This document shows positions 13,401 through 28,400 of a stretch of 64,000 bases of DNA, one piece after another; positions within the stretch are counted from its first letter, which is position 1, and every line of letters starts with the position of its first letter. The stretch spans positions 27,827-91,826 of the forward strand of contig JBAMJV010008508.1 in NCBI GenBank assembly GCA_037951105.1, given 5' to 3'. The notes below the pieces were generated by a model. That model searched no databases. It was not told the DNA's origin and saw only the letters and a list, made by a program, of their open reading frames with translations. The stretch comes from Echinarachnius parma. Its lineage: Eukaryota; Echinodermata; Echinoidea; Clypeasteroida; Echinarachniidae. The position numbers and the translations under genes are program-made.

Positions 13401-16400
13401 ATTACCAGATCTAGTAACTACGGTGACAAAGGATTTATCATGTGTCGACCATCTCTTGGATAATTTTGATGCTGTGTGGGTTGCAACCCTTTTGAAGAGC
13501 GAACATTTCAACACCTAGACTACCTCACATCACCCAACAGGGGGTTTCAACAGGAGAATACTGTAAGAGGTTAACCCGTTCCCTTTGAGTTTCTGAAATC
13601 CTCATAGACTTTGTACACAACCCACCCGGTTCCCATAGTCAAGGGGTTAACAAACTTTAGCTTGGTCCAGTGGCTCTGGCAGATGATCGGACCGACCGTG
13701 CCAGATGAGCGTGGATCAAGCTCCTAATTTTGACGCTGTGTGGGTTGCAGCCCTTTTGAAAAGCAAACATTTCAACAACTACATTACCTCACATCAAACA
13801 ACAGGGTTTTTTAACCCATTGCTTACGGGAACCAGGTGGGCTATGTACAAAGTCTATGGGGATTTCAGAATCTTGCAGGGAACGGGTTAACAGGAGAGTA
13901 CTGTAAGAGGTTAACAAACTTTACCTTGGTCCAGGGGCTCTGGCAGGTGATCGGACCGTGCGAGATGAGCGTGGATCAAACTCCGGACTTTGACGCTGTA
14001 CGGGAAGCAGAACGGTTTCTCCTTGTTCTTGATGTTGATTTCAAACTCGCGCACAAGCTGTACACAAAGAAAAAAAGATTAAGATGTTTTTAAAAAATAA
14101 TCATCAATGAATGAAACTCAATCCCATTGCACATGCACCTTTGTAAAAAAAAAGATACATGTACACGTTTTTTTTTTGTTTTTCTTACTCAAAACTTAAA
14201 ACACTAAAGAAATTTGTTATTAATTGTTGTTTTTTTCAGGCAACTAGCCACATGAAAATTCATTTTTGAGGTGCTGAAATAACCCTCATCTTGTTTGTTC
14301 TCATACAAATAAAAAAGGAATGCTGATGGGTAAAGTTTTCTGGCATGTCAAACCTCAACAAATTATACTGGCAGTAGCTCGCAAATGATCACGTATAGAA
14401 CCAACACCCGAAAAATATATATCTAATATATGAAAGATAATAGTTTTAGTAGTTCATTCAACATAGAAGTTTGGAACAATAAGTTTGCAGAAAAAACTAG
14501 ATGGATCTTCGACTGCGCGCAGTCGAAAAAATTATGCCTCCGCTATCACGCGATTTTTATATCAAGCCCAAATTAACATGCACAGAATTAATTCTGTAAA
14601 CTCAATTTTGATGGTAATCCATCAACCAGATCTTGAGATATCACTATTACAAGCTATTTTTTGCATATAACACGAGTCCTGTGACATTGACCTTTCACAT
14701 CATGACCCCAAAATTATATGGCTACACTGGCTCCCTAAGATTCATTCAGGTACCAAGTTTGATTGAAATCTGAAATTTAATTCTTGAGTTGTTACAATTA
14801 CAAGCTATTTATGCAATTCTGTGACCGTGACCTTTGACCTCATGACCACAAAATTGTATAGCTACATTGGCTCCCTATGATACATTCAGGTACCCAAGTT
14901 TGATTGAAATCTGACATTCAATTCTCGAGGTTATACAATTACAAGCGATTTTTGTATACAATCATATCATGAGTCCTGTGACCTTGACCTATGACCTCAT
15001 GAGCCCAAAATTGTACATGGCTACATTGGCTCTCTATAATACATTCAGATACCAAGTTTGATTGAAATCTGACGTTCAGTTCTTGAGATTTTGCCATTAC
15101 AAGCTATTTTGGCATGTTTGAGTCCTGTGACCTTGACCTTTCACCTCATGACCCCAAAATTATATGGCTTCATTGGCTTCCTAAAATGCATCCAGGTACT
15201 AAGTTTGATTGAAATCTGACTTTCAGTTTTCGAGATTTTGCCATTACAAGCTATTTTTGCATATATGATGAGACCTGTGACTTTGACCTTTGACCACATG
15301 ACCCCCCAAATCTTGTCAGATCATTGTCACCCCGATATGTATACTCATTCCAAGTTTGAAATTGATCCGTCAACCGGTTCTTGAGAGATCGAGAGAACGA
15401 AGACGGGACGGACGGACGGACGTACATACAGACGGACGGACGGACGGACGGACGGACGGACGGACGGACGGACAACCCAAAAACATAATGCCTCCGGCCA
15501 CTTCGTTGGCGGAGGCATAACAAAATAATTTGAAAACTCATTATCATACTAAATTATGTGTTCATGGGTCTGCAGATGAAGACTAATTAAATGAGTTCTA
15601 TTGTCTAGGTCATACGCGTTCTATTGTCTCCAAACCTATCCACGTATTGAATTGACGCACTCGCAAATGTTTGGCGATTAATTGCATTGTTTATGAATTA
15701 CACAACCCTTTGCAATATGTTGGACATCTATTTAATATCAAATACGGTACTAAAACAAATAAGCCTGTGTTGTTCTTTGCTCGGTGGTCCCCTTTAAGAC
15801 CAGAGTTCCTCACCTTGGGCACTTCTTCGTTGTCACTGGGTCTGACGACCACCTTACTGTTGTGTCGTTTATCAAACTCAAAGGAACCAGACAGGATTAT
15901 CAAGGCACCTATTAAAGAAATCAACAAATGAAAATGAAATATTATTCCAGAATTGAAATATATAAGTGTTGAGTTGCAATAAATATAATAAACATAATTA
16001 TGGAATGGAGTAACATTTAAAGTCTTATCCATCATTTGCATAATGTTAGTGCAGCAAAGATATACAGATCCATTAACTCAATCAAAAACTGATTTGAGGC
16101 TTTAACATTTTTCTTTTTGACTTATGTAACAGAAGTATGAATTGGGTTTTGATTTTTCAAATGTCTCCCTAATTATGGAGACTGAATATGATTGAAAAGC
16201 ATTTCATTAAATTCGTTTTTTATTGTAGTAACAATCAATGGGCAGTAGGCGATACAAACTGAAATCAATTTTCACCTCTGTATTAAAACAGTGTTCTTTC
16301 ACTCATCATTCTGAGAAATCTTACACTGCGAATGGTTTATGACGGAATTCTCAAATATTAATTCTCATATATTCTCATTAAAGTTTCTACATAGTCAAAA

Positions 16401-19400
16401 TAAATGGGCAGTAGGCAATACAAACTGAAATCAATTTTTCAATAATGTAAACGGTGTTCTTTCACTCATCTTTCAGAGAAATCTTACACTGAGAATGGAT
16501 TTTGATGCGATTCTCAAATAACACTTTTGGAAAAAAATCTGGTGTCATCACCATCATCAACATAGACGAAATTGTGATGAATATGCTTTACACGCTTCAG
16601 CTAAAAGCAAAAGGGGTTAAAAGACGAGTGAACAAGATGGGTCGACTGTTAACAATTTGTATCGTCAGAGAATGGGATCCACGTCCTTATCCACACAATC
16701 AAGAGGACTCTACAACAAAAGGGTGTCAAAGATATTGAATGGGAGGGGTTGACTTCAACCAATTTGCATCGTCAGAGAACCGAAACGACGTCCTCATCCA
16801 CACAATCAAAAAGCCCCTACTGTTGTACTTACTAACATCATGAGGGGTTTTTAAGATAGCATAGCTGCCAGCCTGCTTAGATCAAAAATCAGAATGAATT
16901 AAGCAAAAAGTAGCAATCTTCATATACATGTAACTACATGCTTTTACATTGAGATTTCTGTGCAAAAAGGGGAATCAACTGTCTATAGCCTACAAGAGGG
17001 GGAAAAATAGGAATCATCCCTCCAAAAGAGGAATAGTTGGCAGCTATGAGAGAGTGATTGGGAGGGGTCGACTGTAATCAGGGGGTGTTTCACAAAGATC
17101 CTAAGTTGATCTTAGCACTAAGATGGTCTTAAATATTATGGAAAGCCATTAGTGTCTTGAAACAGTTTTATAAAAGTTATGTTGAAATGCATAAAATGTT
17201 GATTCAAATCATATATATTTTCTAATTATCAAAGAGATTCATAATCTTCACATAAAATTCATGAAATCTCTTTGATAATTAGAAAATATATATGATTTGA
17301 ATCAACATTTTATGCATTTCAACATAACTTTTACAAAAATGTTTCAAGACACTAATGGCTTTCCATAATATTTAAGACCATCTTAGTGCTAAGATCAACT
17401 TGGGATCTTTGTGAAACACCCCCCTGCTCACATTGTCAGAGAACAGGAAAGACATCCTCGTCCACACAATCGAAACTGTTGTACTCACGTTTAAGGTTCA
17501 TACAGGGTGTTTTGTGGAGATAGTATTGGAAGAGCTGAGTGGTGTCAATCAGAATCTCCACGGCGGTGTAGCGGATGGACCGATACCACCATGTCCCCTG
17601 GTAAAAGGAGAAATTGAAGAAAGATACCATAAGGATAACGGTTAATAAAAAGGATTTTCCCTAATAATCTGCAAAAGGCATGCACGATACAGAATCAATA
17701 ACATTTTTAGAGGAAATATTGTAAGAGCCGAGGGGTGTCCATCAAAATCTCTTCAGTGGTGTAGCGGATTGGCCGATACCACCATGTCCCCTGGTAACAT
17801 AGACAAATGCTCGCCAGCATTGCACCTCCGGCCCTTCGCAGGGAGCACCACACACAACAACTAGTAAACAAGGCACCCCCTACACCACATCACCCAAAAC
17901 GCACAACTAGGCTGTCAACGCCTGCATTCCTGTAGACCCTTCAGCCGCCAACCAGCATCTCTGCAAGATTTCAGCCGCCAACCAGCATCTCTGCAAGATG
18001 GTACCTACAACACCCTCAGCGCATGGAAGGACGGCTGGCAGCAGACCCCTCGACCCTCCCCCCCCCCTCCCCAATTCACAGTGACCCCCAACTCAAAGCT
18101 GCCAACAGGTGCGGACCTACCACAAAGAGACTGGGTCACCCTCAACAGTCTCTGTACAGGAGTTTGCAGATTTTAACGTCTACATTATGGACCTTTTATT
18201 AAATTTGATTTGCCCAACATATTAGTTTACCTTAGGCAACGCTCGAAATTAACTTTTTTTGCTGGTGGCCCGGTCGGGCCAGTAAAATTAGTATTTTTCC
18301 AATTTTGGTGGCCCGAAACCAAAATCTACTGGCCCGAAGAAAATAAAGAAAAACAAAAGAAAAAAAACGAGAAAATTAATATCACATTCAAAACTGTGGA
18401 AAAGTGCAAAATTCACTGTTATTATACAAATTTGACCTCAACATTCCGTGTAAATGTCATGTGAAAATCTCAGACAAATAACATGTTTTTAAATTGTGGT
18501 GTTTTAAGCTAATAATTGTAAGTCAAAAAGCCGATTCATCGGCTGCAAACATTGACAAGTCACCGATCTACTGTATCCGATTTCGAATACGGCAAACATG
18601 ATTTATTGAGTTTTACATGCATAACAAATTTGATTGATAATGGAAATTTGTGCTTATATATCAGACTTTTAATCTCACAATTCCGTAGAATATTGTTTTG
18701 AAACCTGTCATGAATGACACATTTTTCAAATTGTGGTGCTATATTTGTAAAACTGTTAGTCAAACATTTATAAATTCTTTGTGAACTTACGGACACAGTC
18801 ACAACATCGGCGGCAACACAAGACGTAGACAATGCAGACACAACATAGGCTATGTTGAATTTTACATGCGAACCAAATTTGATCGATTATTAAAATATCC
18901 TCTCACATTTCAGACTTTTAACCTCACTTTTCCATGGATTATTGTTTATAAACCTCACATAAATTAAATATTTTCAAATTGTGGGTTTTTGTTGTTGAAA
19001 TTTTGGTGTCAAACATTGATGAATTGATCGTAAACTTTCTATGCTCACGTAAATTGCATGCACACTCACTACATGTTTTTACATTCCATATTTGGAATTG
19101 GAAAGCTCCATTCACAAAACGGGGGTGTGGGGATAAACAGAATGGAAAAAAAACACAAATTAAACTTTTACAAATCGGACAACATTTCTCTTAACTTATT
19201 TCCGCAAGTGTAGCAAATATTATTCTTGATATTTCCTATTATTTATTCAAGTTTTATATACAAACTGAACTGATAACAGAATTAATTTGATATCCTTCTA
19301 CCTATCCCAAGTGGAACATGCTGTACAAATTTTACATGTGGGATCGGATGGGGGGCGGGGCAGAAATAATGCTAATTATAATAATTTGCGCCTTTTCTAA

Positions 19401-22400
19401 GCTGTCGGCAGAAGAAAAAAAATCACACAAAACTGTTCATTATTGATCTCTCTTTCCTCTCTTTTTAAACCACAAATCAAGTATTTTCTTTGAGGTATCA
19501 AATTTGCAATAAGAACCATAATATTGTGCACAATTGTTTCAACACATGGTGGCCCGATCGGGCCAGCAAACATTGGAATTATGAGTTTTTTACTGGCCCG
19601 ACAGCAATTTTTGGTGGCCCCGGGCCATCGGGCCTGTGCTAATTTCGAGCGTTGCCTTAGGCAAATAAGGCAAGAGCTAGCATCAAGTCCTGGATTTATA
19701 CACTTACCACAGTTATAGGAAGTATGACCATGAATGCTAACCCGTAAGCTGCTAACACCTGAGAAAAGATAAATGAAAACAAAATGAAAATGTTATTCAT
19801 TAAAAGTATTTCATTCTTAGACTCAATGTATTGAAGAAATACTAAATTAATCAGCAATTAAATATTATAAAGCGAATGTTGCAAAGGACATTTTCAATGA
19901 ACTATTTTTAGTTTCCATTTTCGATTATTGCAATTCGAGAATTCTAATGTATTCATAAAACTATAATTACTATGTTTGAATCAGTGTGGCTAATATGCTC
20001 CCAGGGGAGTTGAGATGGTACACAATATTTTTGTTCTCACAGAAAGTCTCTCTGCAAAAAAAGGGGAAATACCCCGCCATCGATGAAGGCGGGACAGTTT
20101 GGTAAAGTTTGCAAAAAGTTTGCAAACAAAAGCCTTACACAAGGTAATTTTCATCTTTTATTGATTGTGTAGAAATGAATTTTCAAAATATTTAGATATA
20201 CAATATGATTTTGCGGGTATGAACTTTACCCAATGACCAGGGGTAATGAAAGCGCGAGGAGTGACACATCGTGACAAACCTGAGAGTAATATAAGATACC
20301 ATTATTAGATTTCCATTTGTTACCATCTCACTACAAGGTGAAATATATTATACAGAAGTGGTCTTTTCATGGAAATTGACAAGTTAATAATGGATAAGTT
20401 CACAATAGTACAAAAAATATCTAAACATACCCAGACAGAATTATTCTGATCCACAATCCACGCTGGAAGGGCAATTCCAAATTGTGTAGCTGGAAAAAAA
20501 AGGAGAAAATATTTCAGTAAAATGTAAAAATATAACATAGTCAGTGAGGTGGGTGGCATATAAGATACTACGTGTGCATACAAAGGGAACAAAATAACCA
20601 TGGAAGGATTGTCACAGTGTGACACATAAGGATTTATAAGACGCAACTATTAACATGTTTAGGGGGGTGTTTCACAAAGATCCTAAGTTGAACTTAACTC
20701 TAAGTTGGACTTAAAAAGTATGGAAAGCCATTTGTAGCCTTGGAAGCAAACATGCAAGTATTTTAGACTTTTCATCAATTTTACATGAAGAACATGAAAT
20801 CTCCTTGATAATAGAAAAATATGAATGATTTGAAACAACATTTTATGCCTATTTAAAGGACTTTTACAAACAAAAATTCAATGAAACTAACAGCTTTCCA
20901 TACTTTTTAAAGTGATTATTCAAAGAAAAAGCAACATAAGCCAAGTTTCATCTTTCCAAACAGTTCAAATCATACAGAAAATGAAAATATCACTTTCCAA
21001 GTACTCGCACATCCGAAAAAGAAAAAAAAAATGAAAATATTAAACGCTGTTTCAAAACCACAATCCCGCTACGAGCGGGGTCCGATAGCCGGGTGTGTTG
21101 TACTGACGTAGAGCGAGGGGTTATCCAATCAGAAGCCTCGGTTTCTACCACATTATATACCGGATTTATACCCCTTTATACCGGGGATTCCGTGGTTGTT
21201 TTAACTATATTATATACAATTATGGTGGTTCAAACTTTTTGAACTAATGCATAAACAGCTTATATTCGTTGTAAATGTATTCTTTTATTCATTTATATGT
21301 CTGATAATGTAAAAATACAGGTAAATAAATCACCTAGTCTGCGAGTGAAATCATACTACGTGCGGTGCGATGTGAGTGTATAGGCTAGTGTGTACCGTGC
21401 ATGCACCCCGGGCGTCCCCGCGCACGTACGAATGGTACAGGTGCCAGCGCCTCCAATTCAGCTCGCGCTCCTCCTCTCGATCTTCTCTATAGCTCTCCTC
21501 GATACCCGGTACCGCCCGCGCCCCCGGCCCAGCCAGCTAACCCAGACGCCCCGCTCACATGCACACACCGGCCCAATCGACGGGTTCAATTCAAGCCAGT
21601 ACAAACAACATGCAAAATTACAACTCTGCTCGATCAAGATCACATATATATGCTGGCCTGCGCAATAATACTATACTAGCTAGCATGCACTGCATCGAAT
21701 GTTTAGCGTGCAAATTAAAAACACGTGTGCTACGAACGTAATTTTCCTAACAAATAATCCTGGATCGGACGGAGTTATTTTCACGATTTGACAACATTGT
21801 CATTGAGCTGAGCTGAGCGAAGTATCGGAGAGCTGTTCTCTGTCTCGTCTAGCTCATCTTCTACTTCAAAACTCAAATCTAAATTCAAGTCGTCCGCCAT
21901 TCGAGGTGCTTTAGTCAAAAGAAGTTGGAGTAACACGAACAAGATGTCAACAGAATATGCACGCTAACCTATATAAAATGCACCGTTCGCGCATGCGCAA
22001 TCGATATAGCTGAGAATGTGCATCCTTGGGTGACGTCATCAATCTAAGCGGCGAAATCACGGTGGATACGGGCTTGGTTTGAAGGGTGAATTTTTCACAT
22101 TTTCAATTTTAAAAAAAATATATAAAAAAAATTGCAAAAAATCTGAAATTTGCCAGTCTTATAAAGTAGACGATTACCTTCACATTCATACCAAATTCGA
22201 CTCAATTTATAATCAATATACCAGCAGTTTAAGTCAAACTTAGAGCTAAGTTCAACTTAGGATCTTTGTGAAACACCCCCCATGATTGGCCCACAAAATA
22301 CTTGAGCAAAGGGTCTATGCAGGGCTCGAAGTTAGCATAGGCCCACTGGCCCAGGGCCACCAAAAATGAGCTTCGGGCAATGTCAAATGTTACTTGCCTG

Positions 22401-25400
22401 ACTGGGCTAGCAAAATTAACAGAATTGGACATGGTTTTCTTTGTTTTAATAGGGCCACTCAATTCTGGCTTCAGGCAAGCAAATTTTAACAAATCTTCTA
22501 GTCTACTTGCCCGAATGGGCCACCAGGTAAGAAAATTAATTTCTAGCATTACTCTATGAAATATATGAAATATAATGATAATGCATGTTATAGTAAAACA
22601 CAAGATATCGCGAGAACGAAAACCGGACGGATGGACGGACAGACGGACTACATATTATACGGATGTACGTACGTACGGACGGACAAACCAACAAAATAAT
22701 GCATCCGGCCTAAAAAAAGGCATTAAAATAGCTTTGAGTGGGTAGAGTGCCACGACTTACCTTGCCTTCCATCTGGATTTCCATGCTCCTCCCAGTTTCT
22801 CCTCGATTCTTCATCTGTTAACCTGTGAAAAGAAGGGTATGTTCACAATAATGAATTCTTATCAATGAAAGTTATTTTGTTGATTTATATCATATATCTC
22901 TAGTCAGTTTCCTAATGTTTGAAATAACAAATAATATCTTCATGTTTTGGGGGAAAATCAACTTCCATACTCCTCCCAGTTTCTCCTCGACTCTTCATCT
23001 GTTAAAGGTAGTTCAGATTCGTCAAATGAGATGCGCGGCGCCATCTTGCATACGCGTTGCGCACGGTGCGTAATGCACGTTAGCTCAGTGTCATGCGGTG
23101 CGCGCAAACTAACCCAGTTCAAAATGGTGACCCGCTATGTAGCATCCCCACGCTTGATGCCCTTTAACCTGTGAAAAGAAGGGTGTGTTCACAATAATGA
23201 ATTCTTATAAATGAAAATTATTTTGTTGATTTATATGATATATCTCTAGTCAATTTCCTAATGCTTGAAATAACAAATAACATTGTCATGTTTTGGGAGA
23301 AAATCAGTTTATAGACTCCATACTCCTCAGTTTCTTCTCGACTCTTCATCTGTTAACCTGTGAGGAGAAGGGAATGTTCACAATAATGCATTATAACAGT
23401 AACATTTTTGTCCCCCCTTTTGTTCTTGTTCAATTTAGCCTGTACCTGTTCCCACCTTCTCTCTACCTGTTTTATGTATATAAACTGGGTTCCAAAAGAA
23501 ACTTATCATTTCTTCAGAGCGACGCTCACTAAAATCCATCGCATCAAATTGAATCATATTTAGACACAGATAAGCTATCATTCTCCTTATGAAGCATATC
23601 TGAAAAATTGAATGGTTGCTTTTGCCAAAAAAGAGAAAAATGCGAAGGAATCGCTACAGGTCATTTTACAAAAATCACAGAAACTGCTCGCTGCGAACCT
23701 CCACGAAAGGCGGTCTATTCAGAACTTTCAATAGCTATTAATTCAACATCAAAGGCGGGTTATGTAACCACCAGGCTGGCTATTGTCCGTACCGAGCTCC
23801 GTGCCCAGAAGGCGAGCAGTTTCTGTGATTTTTGAAAAATTACCTCTTGCGATTTCACCTTATTTTATTCTTTGTTGACTAAATCAAACATAATTTTGTT
23901 TAGATGTGCATGCTGAGGAATATTATAGCTAATCTATGCCCAATTATGATTCATTTGTATGCTTTAGATTTTAATGTGTGTCGCTCTGAAGAAGTGATAA
24001 GTTTCTTTTGGAACCCAGTTTAGTTCCACCATGTTTAGTACTTACAGTACTCATCAGTTCATTGCCTAGACGAAGGATCTGCTAGATTCAAAAGCTTGGC
24101 TACATTGACTTACAGTAAAAATGTTCAATAACACACATTTAATGGCTTCACATTTGGGGGAAATCGATGCATAAACTGTTACAAATTATGGTTATTAATT
24201 AATACGCACCAACAACAAAATAACTATATAATTCACTTGTAGCACATGATTTCAGGTTGTAAACATAATTTATTCTTTTTATTCTAAAATTTATATAACA
24301 AACTTATTACAAGCACCACAAATTGCCTAACTTTATAACACAACTATTTTGAAAACAAGTTAACATAAAAGCCGTTTTAGATCACATAACATGTAATATT
24401 AGATACCAAACGTTAAAAAAAAAATAATACAGATTACTTACGCAGCGTGAGCCTTGGCAATCCTCATGAACATTTCAGCATTACCGCCTTCCTTATCAGG
24501 ATGGAACTGCTTGCTCAGCTTACGGTACTGCCGCTTGATCTCCGCCTCAGTAGCACCCTGAATCAAGACCAATTTATTATCAGATTTATTATGCCATGGT
24601 CAACTCATGTCACAATATTCAAAGAATCCAGGGAAAAAAATAAAATTCATTTTTCGGGGACTAGCTTTCAAGCTTGCCTGCGTAAAAATAATACTCTTAA
24701 AATTGGTTTGCATTGAACTCTATACAAATTTGTTTTCCTCACGATACTCTGTATTCCGTAACGTAGTGGATTGGTTTCCTTTCCTTCATTGTTGATTGTT
24801 TTTTACAAACACGGGTCAAATTTTGCCCAGAGGTCAATACCTTTTCTGTAGTGGCAATGGATTTTACTTCAAAGTGCAAATTTGGCTGTATATAGAAATG
24901 AATACATTTGGACAATATGCACTTACCCACTGCTCGAAACTAGCAGAGGCACGCTGGCCCAGGGCCACTAAAAGTTAGCTTTGGGTCACCAAATTTCATT
25001 TATTTTGACTGGCCCAGGGCCACTAAAAGTTAGCTTTGGGCCACCAAATCTGGCCCGAAAGGGCAACCAAATATAGCAGAATTTCTTATGTTTTCTTTGC
25101 TTGGGTCTACCAGATTCAGTCAGGTTTTGGGCCACTAGAATTTAAAATATCTTGTTTTTACTTGCCCAACCGGGCCACAAGGCAAAAAAAATTCTAGCAC
25201 TGACTTACCCGATCCACTTGGAGGATTTCAAACGGGTCATACTCTATGTGGTCCCTCTCTACCTGAGATGCTTTGAGTGCTATTAAAATGAACACAGCCC
25301 AGGCAATAAATAGGAATATCCACCTGTAGAAGTAAACAATTGGGAAAAATCAATTATGATCATGACATTTATTATCATCTTCCTTGAATGCCTCCTCCAA

Positions 25401-28400
25401 TTTTAAATAAAAATTAGCGATACTTTAGTTTATGTGGTCCCTCTCTACCTGGGATGCTTTCAGTGCTATTAAAATGAACACTGCCCAGGCAATAAATAGG
25501 TAAAAAAAAGGTTACAAAATTGACAAAATCAATTACAATCAGTTCATTATTCTATAATCATTTTCCCCTCATCATGGTATTATAATAATTTTAACTTTGA
25601 AGCACTAATCTGTTATGTAAATCAGTTTGTTCAAAGTCATTTAAACATCAATGGAAACATACTTTCTTACCAAATGCTTGGACTTAACACAGGCTTGCTA
25701 GCCAAGGGAGACTAACAATTGGCTTTGGGCAATTTTCAAGCAGTCAGCATATCAAGGTAAATTTGAATTTCACTTCCCCAAATAGGCAACCAAATACAAT
25801 ATAATTTTACAAGATTTTCTTTGGGGCTACCTTTTGCCACCAGATTCAGATTTTGGGCCACTCAAATTAGAAAATCATCATATGTGACCTCACACCACAA
25901 AACGACCGATAAGTCGGGAAAAATGATTCTGCTAATTTTTACATGACATTAAAGTAGAAGTTATTACCTTTAAAATGGTATATAATTTGTCATATTTGGA
26001 CTAAGCGAACCCTCTCATAATGAGCCCCAAAGATTTGGAACATGGCTGAATTAGTTTTAAAGTTAGGGAGAAAACAGGCTGTTTCAAAGATCGGCGTCCA
26101 TTCAAGCACTGTAATCTGATCATATTTATTTGATTAAAAATCATATTTAAACATGATTTCTGCCGCTCAAAATTTTACAAAAGGTAGATTATGATACCCT
26201 CATTCAGGAAATACCAAAATCTTGAATTTCATATTTTAAACAAAATTTGGCTATATCAGCTAATAACAGACAAACTACCACGGCGACATAACGGTCGTTT
26301 TGTGGTGTAAGGTCACATATTTACTTGTCAGACTGGACCACAGGGAATAAGCCCTGGTTAATTTCTAGCATGCTCTTACCTTAAGACATTTTTGACAGTG
26401 CTAGATGTTGAGGGTGCCTTGATTTGGGCTCTCTTGGCTTCACACGGGTCACAGTGGCAAGCTTTGCGTGATTTTTCAGGATCATCTAAAATAAAATAGA
26501 AAACAAAATTAGGGAGAAAAATTTTTTAAAATTCAAAATAATCAGTTGGCTGTTGACAAAGTGTAGTGAATTTTTCAGGATCATCTAAATAAAAAGGAAA
26601 ACAAAATTAGGGGGGAAAATCAACATTCAAAATAATCAGTTGACAAAATGAAGATAATATTTTACATATTCCCAGGATCCTTTATTAATAATCCAAGTAA
26701 ATGAAAATAAAATCTTATGCTGACTTCTTATTTACAATTCACAGAAAGTTGAACAGTGGACAAATAAGTGATGTAATTTGACAAGGTCATTTTCAAGCTT
26801 GCCTGCATGAAAATAGCACTCTAAAGTTGTATTGCATTGAACTCTATTAAAGGGATAGTTGAATTTTGTTAAGGAGTGTACAGTTTTGGTCAAACTGAAT
26901 TTTAGTAACCAAAACCTGCACCATTACATTACAAACTAATTTATAACTCCATCATGCCCGAAATGAATAACAAATTATAAAGGACTATGTAGTAAAAAGC
27001 CTGTTATCATTAAAAAGGAGCTGTTCAAACTCAAGAGGAGGCTCTCTAAAAACTCATTGGTATCAACCATTTTATATAAAATATTGTGCATGTGATGTTT
27101 TGTTGAAATAGTAATTAGAAAGAGAGATAATCAACAACTATCTAAAAACCTCTTTTGTAAATTTTTAAAAAGAGGAAGCATTTAAAAAAAAATTAACGGC
27201 TGGTTCAAAATTATCGAATAATTGTGGGGTCCCCACAATTATTACAAATGGTTATGGATATTCAGCCATTTCTGAACCGATTTTGATCAAATAAATTTTA
27301 TTCTGTCATTAAAATTGTATGCTCTTTCGAATTTGCCACTCAGTTTTTCATTATCTCACAACAAAATTATTTTGTGTAGCGCCCTCTATACCAAAACTCA
27401 ACTATCCCTTTAATTTTCTACAGCCTGTACAGGGGGTTCTTTTATGATTCAATTTAGGGCCTTTTTGGCATTTCAGGGACTCAATCACCCTGAGACCCTG
27501 TGTACTTTTTTTAATGGAGGAAAAGGAAGAAACATTTTTTATATGTACAACTTTTATCATAGGCTTTTTGAAAGAACGAAAATAAAGTCTTGAAATACCC
27601 ATTTGAAAATCATGTCGTTATACTATTACTAATGTCTAATGAATGATCTTTTCTGTTTACGCCAATTCACACCGGTGTAACATAATTTACGAACAACTCA
27701 TCATAGGTTTTTGTACATTACAAATTCACCTTTTAATGGGGGGGGGGGGGGGGGGGGGACTAGTGGGGGGTTATCTTTTTGCTTGTTTTCACAAAAATAT
27801 GAAGGAATAGCTTATAGTTATTACTGATGGGCGACAAGTTGTTCATGACCTTAAGTTTATTCAAATCAAAGCTTCAAGCTCATAAAATTGCTTGACTTTG
27901 TAAAATTGTAATTTTAAAAATTTGACTTAATTGTAAAAATATCAGGACTCAGGTAAAAATCTGCCATCTGTAAATTAGCAGCATCTCGCATTATATATGT
28001 GTTCTGACAGATTGCAATTAATTAGCCAATTACGAACAACATGCACAATTCTCAACAATGACAACAATGATCCATTGAGTATAGCAGGGGGTTGCATTAC
28101 CGAACGGGTTGTATTTCCGGACATACAAATTCACATAGGAAAAACGTTCAAATTTTGAAAGTTAAATTTGAAAGTCGGCATTAACGGAGGATAATAAATG
28201 GATGTTAAGCAAACATTTTCCATCATTTCCCGATGAAAATAAGCGTCGTGAGGTGTTATACGCGCGTTTTGCCGCGCACCAGTGGCAGCGCGCATGTCAA
28301 TAATGACATTCCCATGCAAAACATTCACGTTCGGTTAATACAACCCGCAATTTTGCGTCAGGAAGAGGCTTCTTTTTTGGAAGGGTTTACAAGAAAGTTG

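Noticed and set aside
17716-17791. SEC63 exon 8 copy as a mutually exclusive exon
   Set aside because: It has an acceptor but diverges before the donor, and other echoes carry stops or frameshifts.
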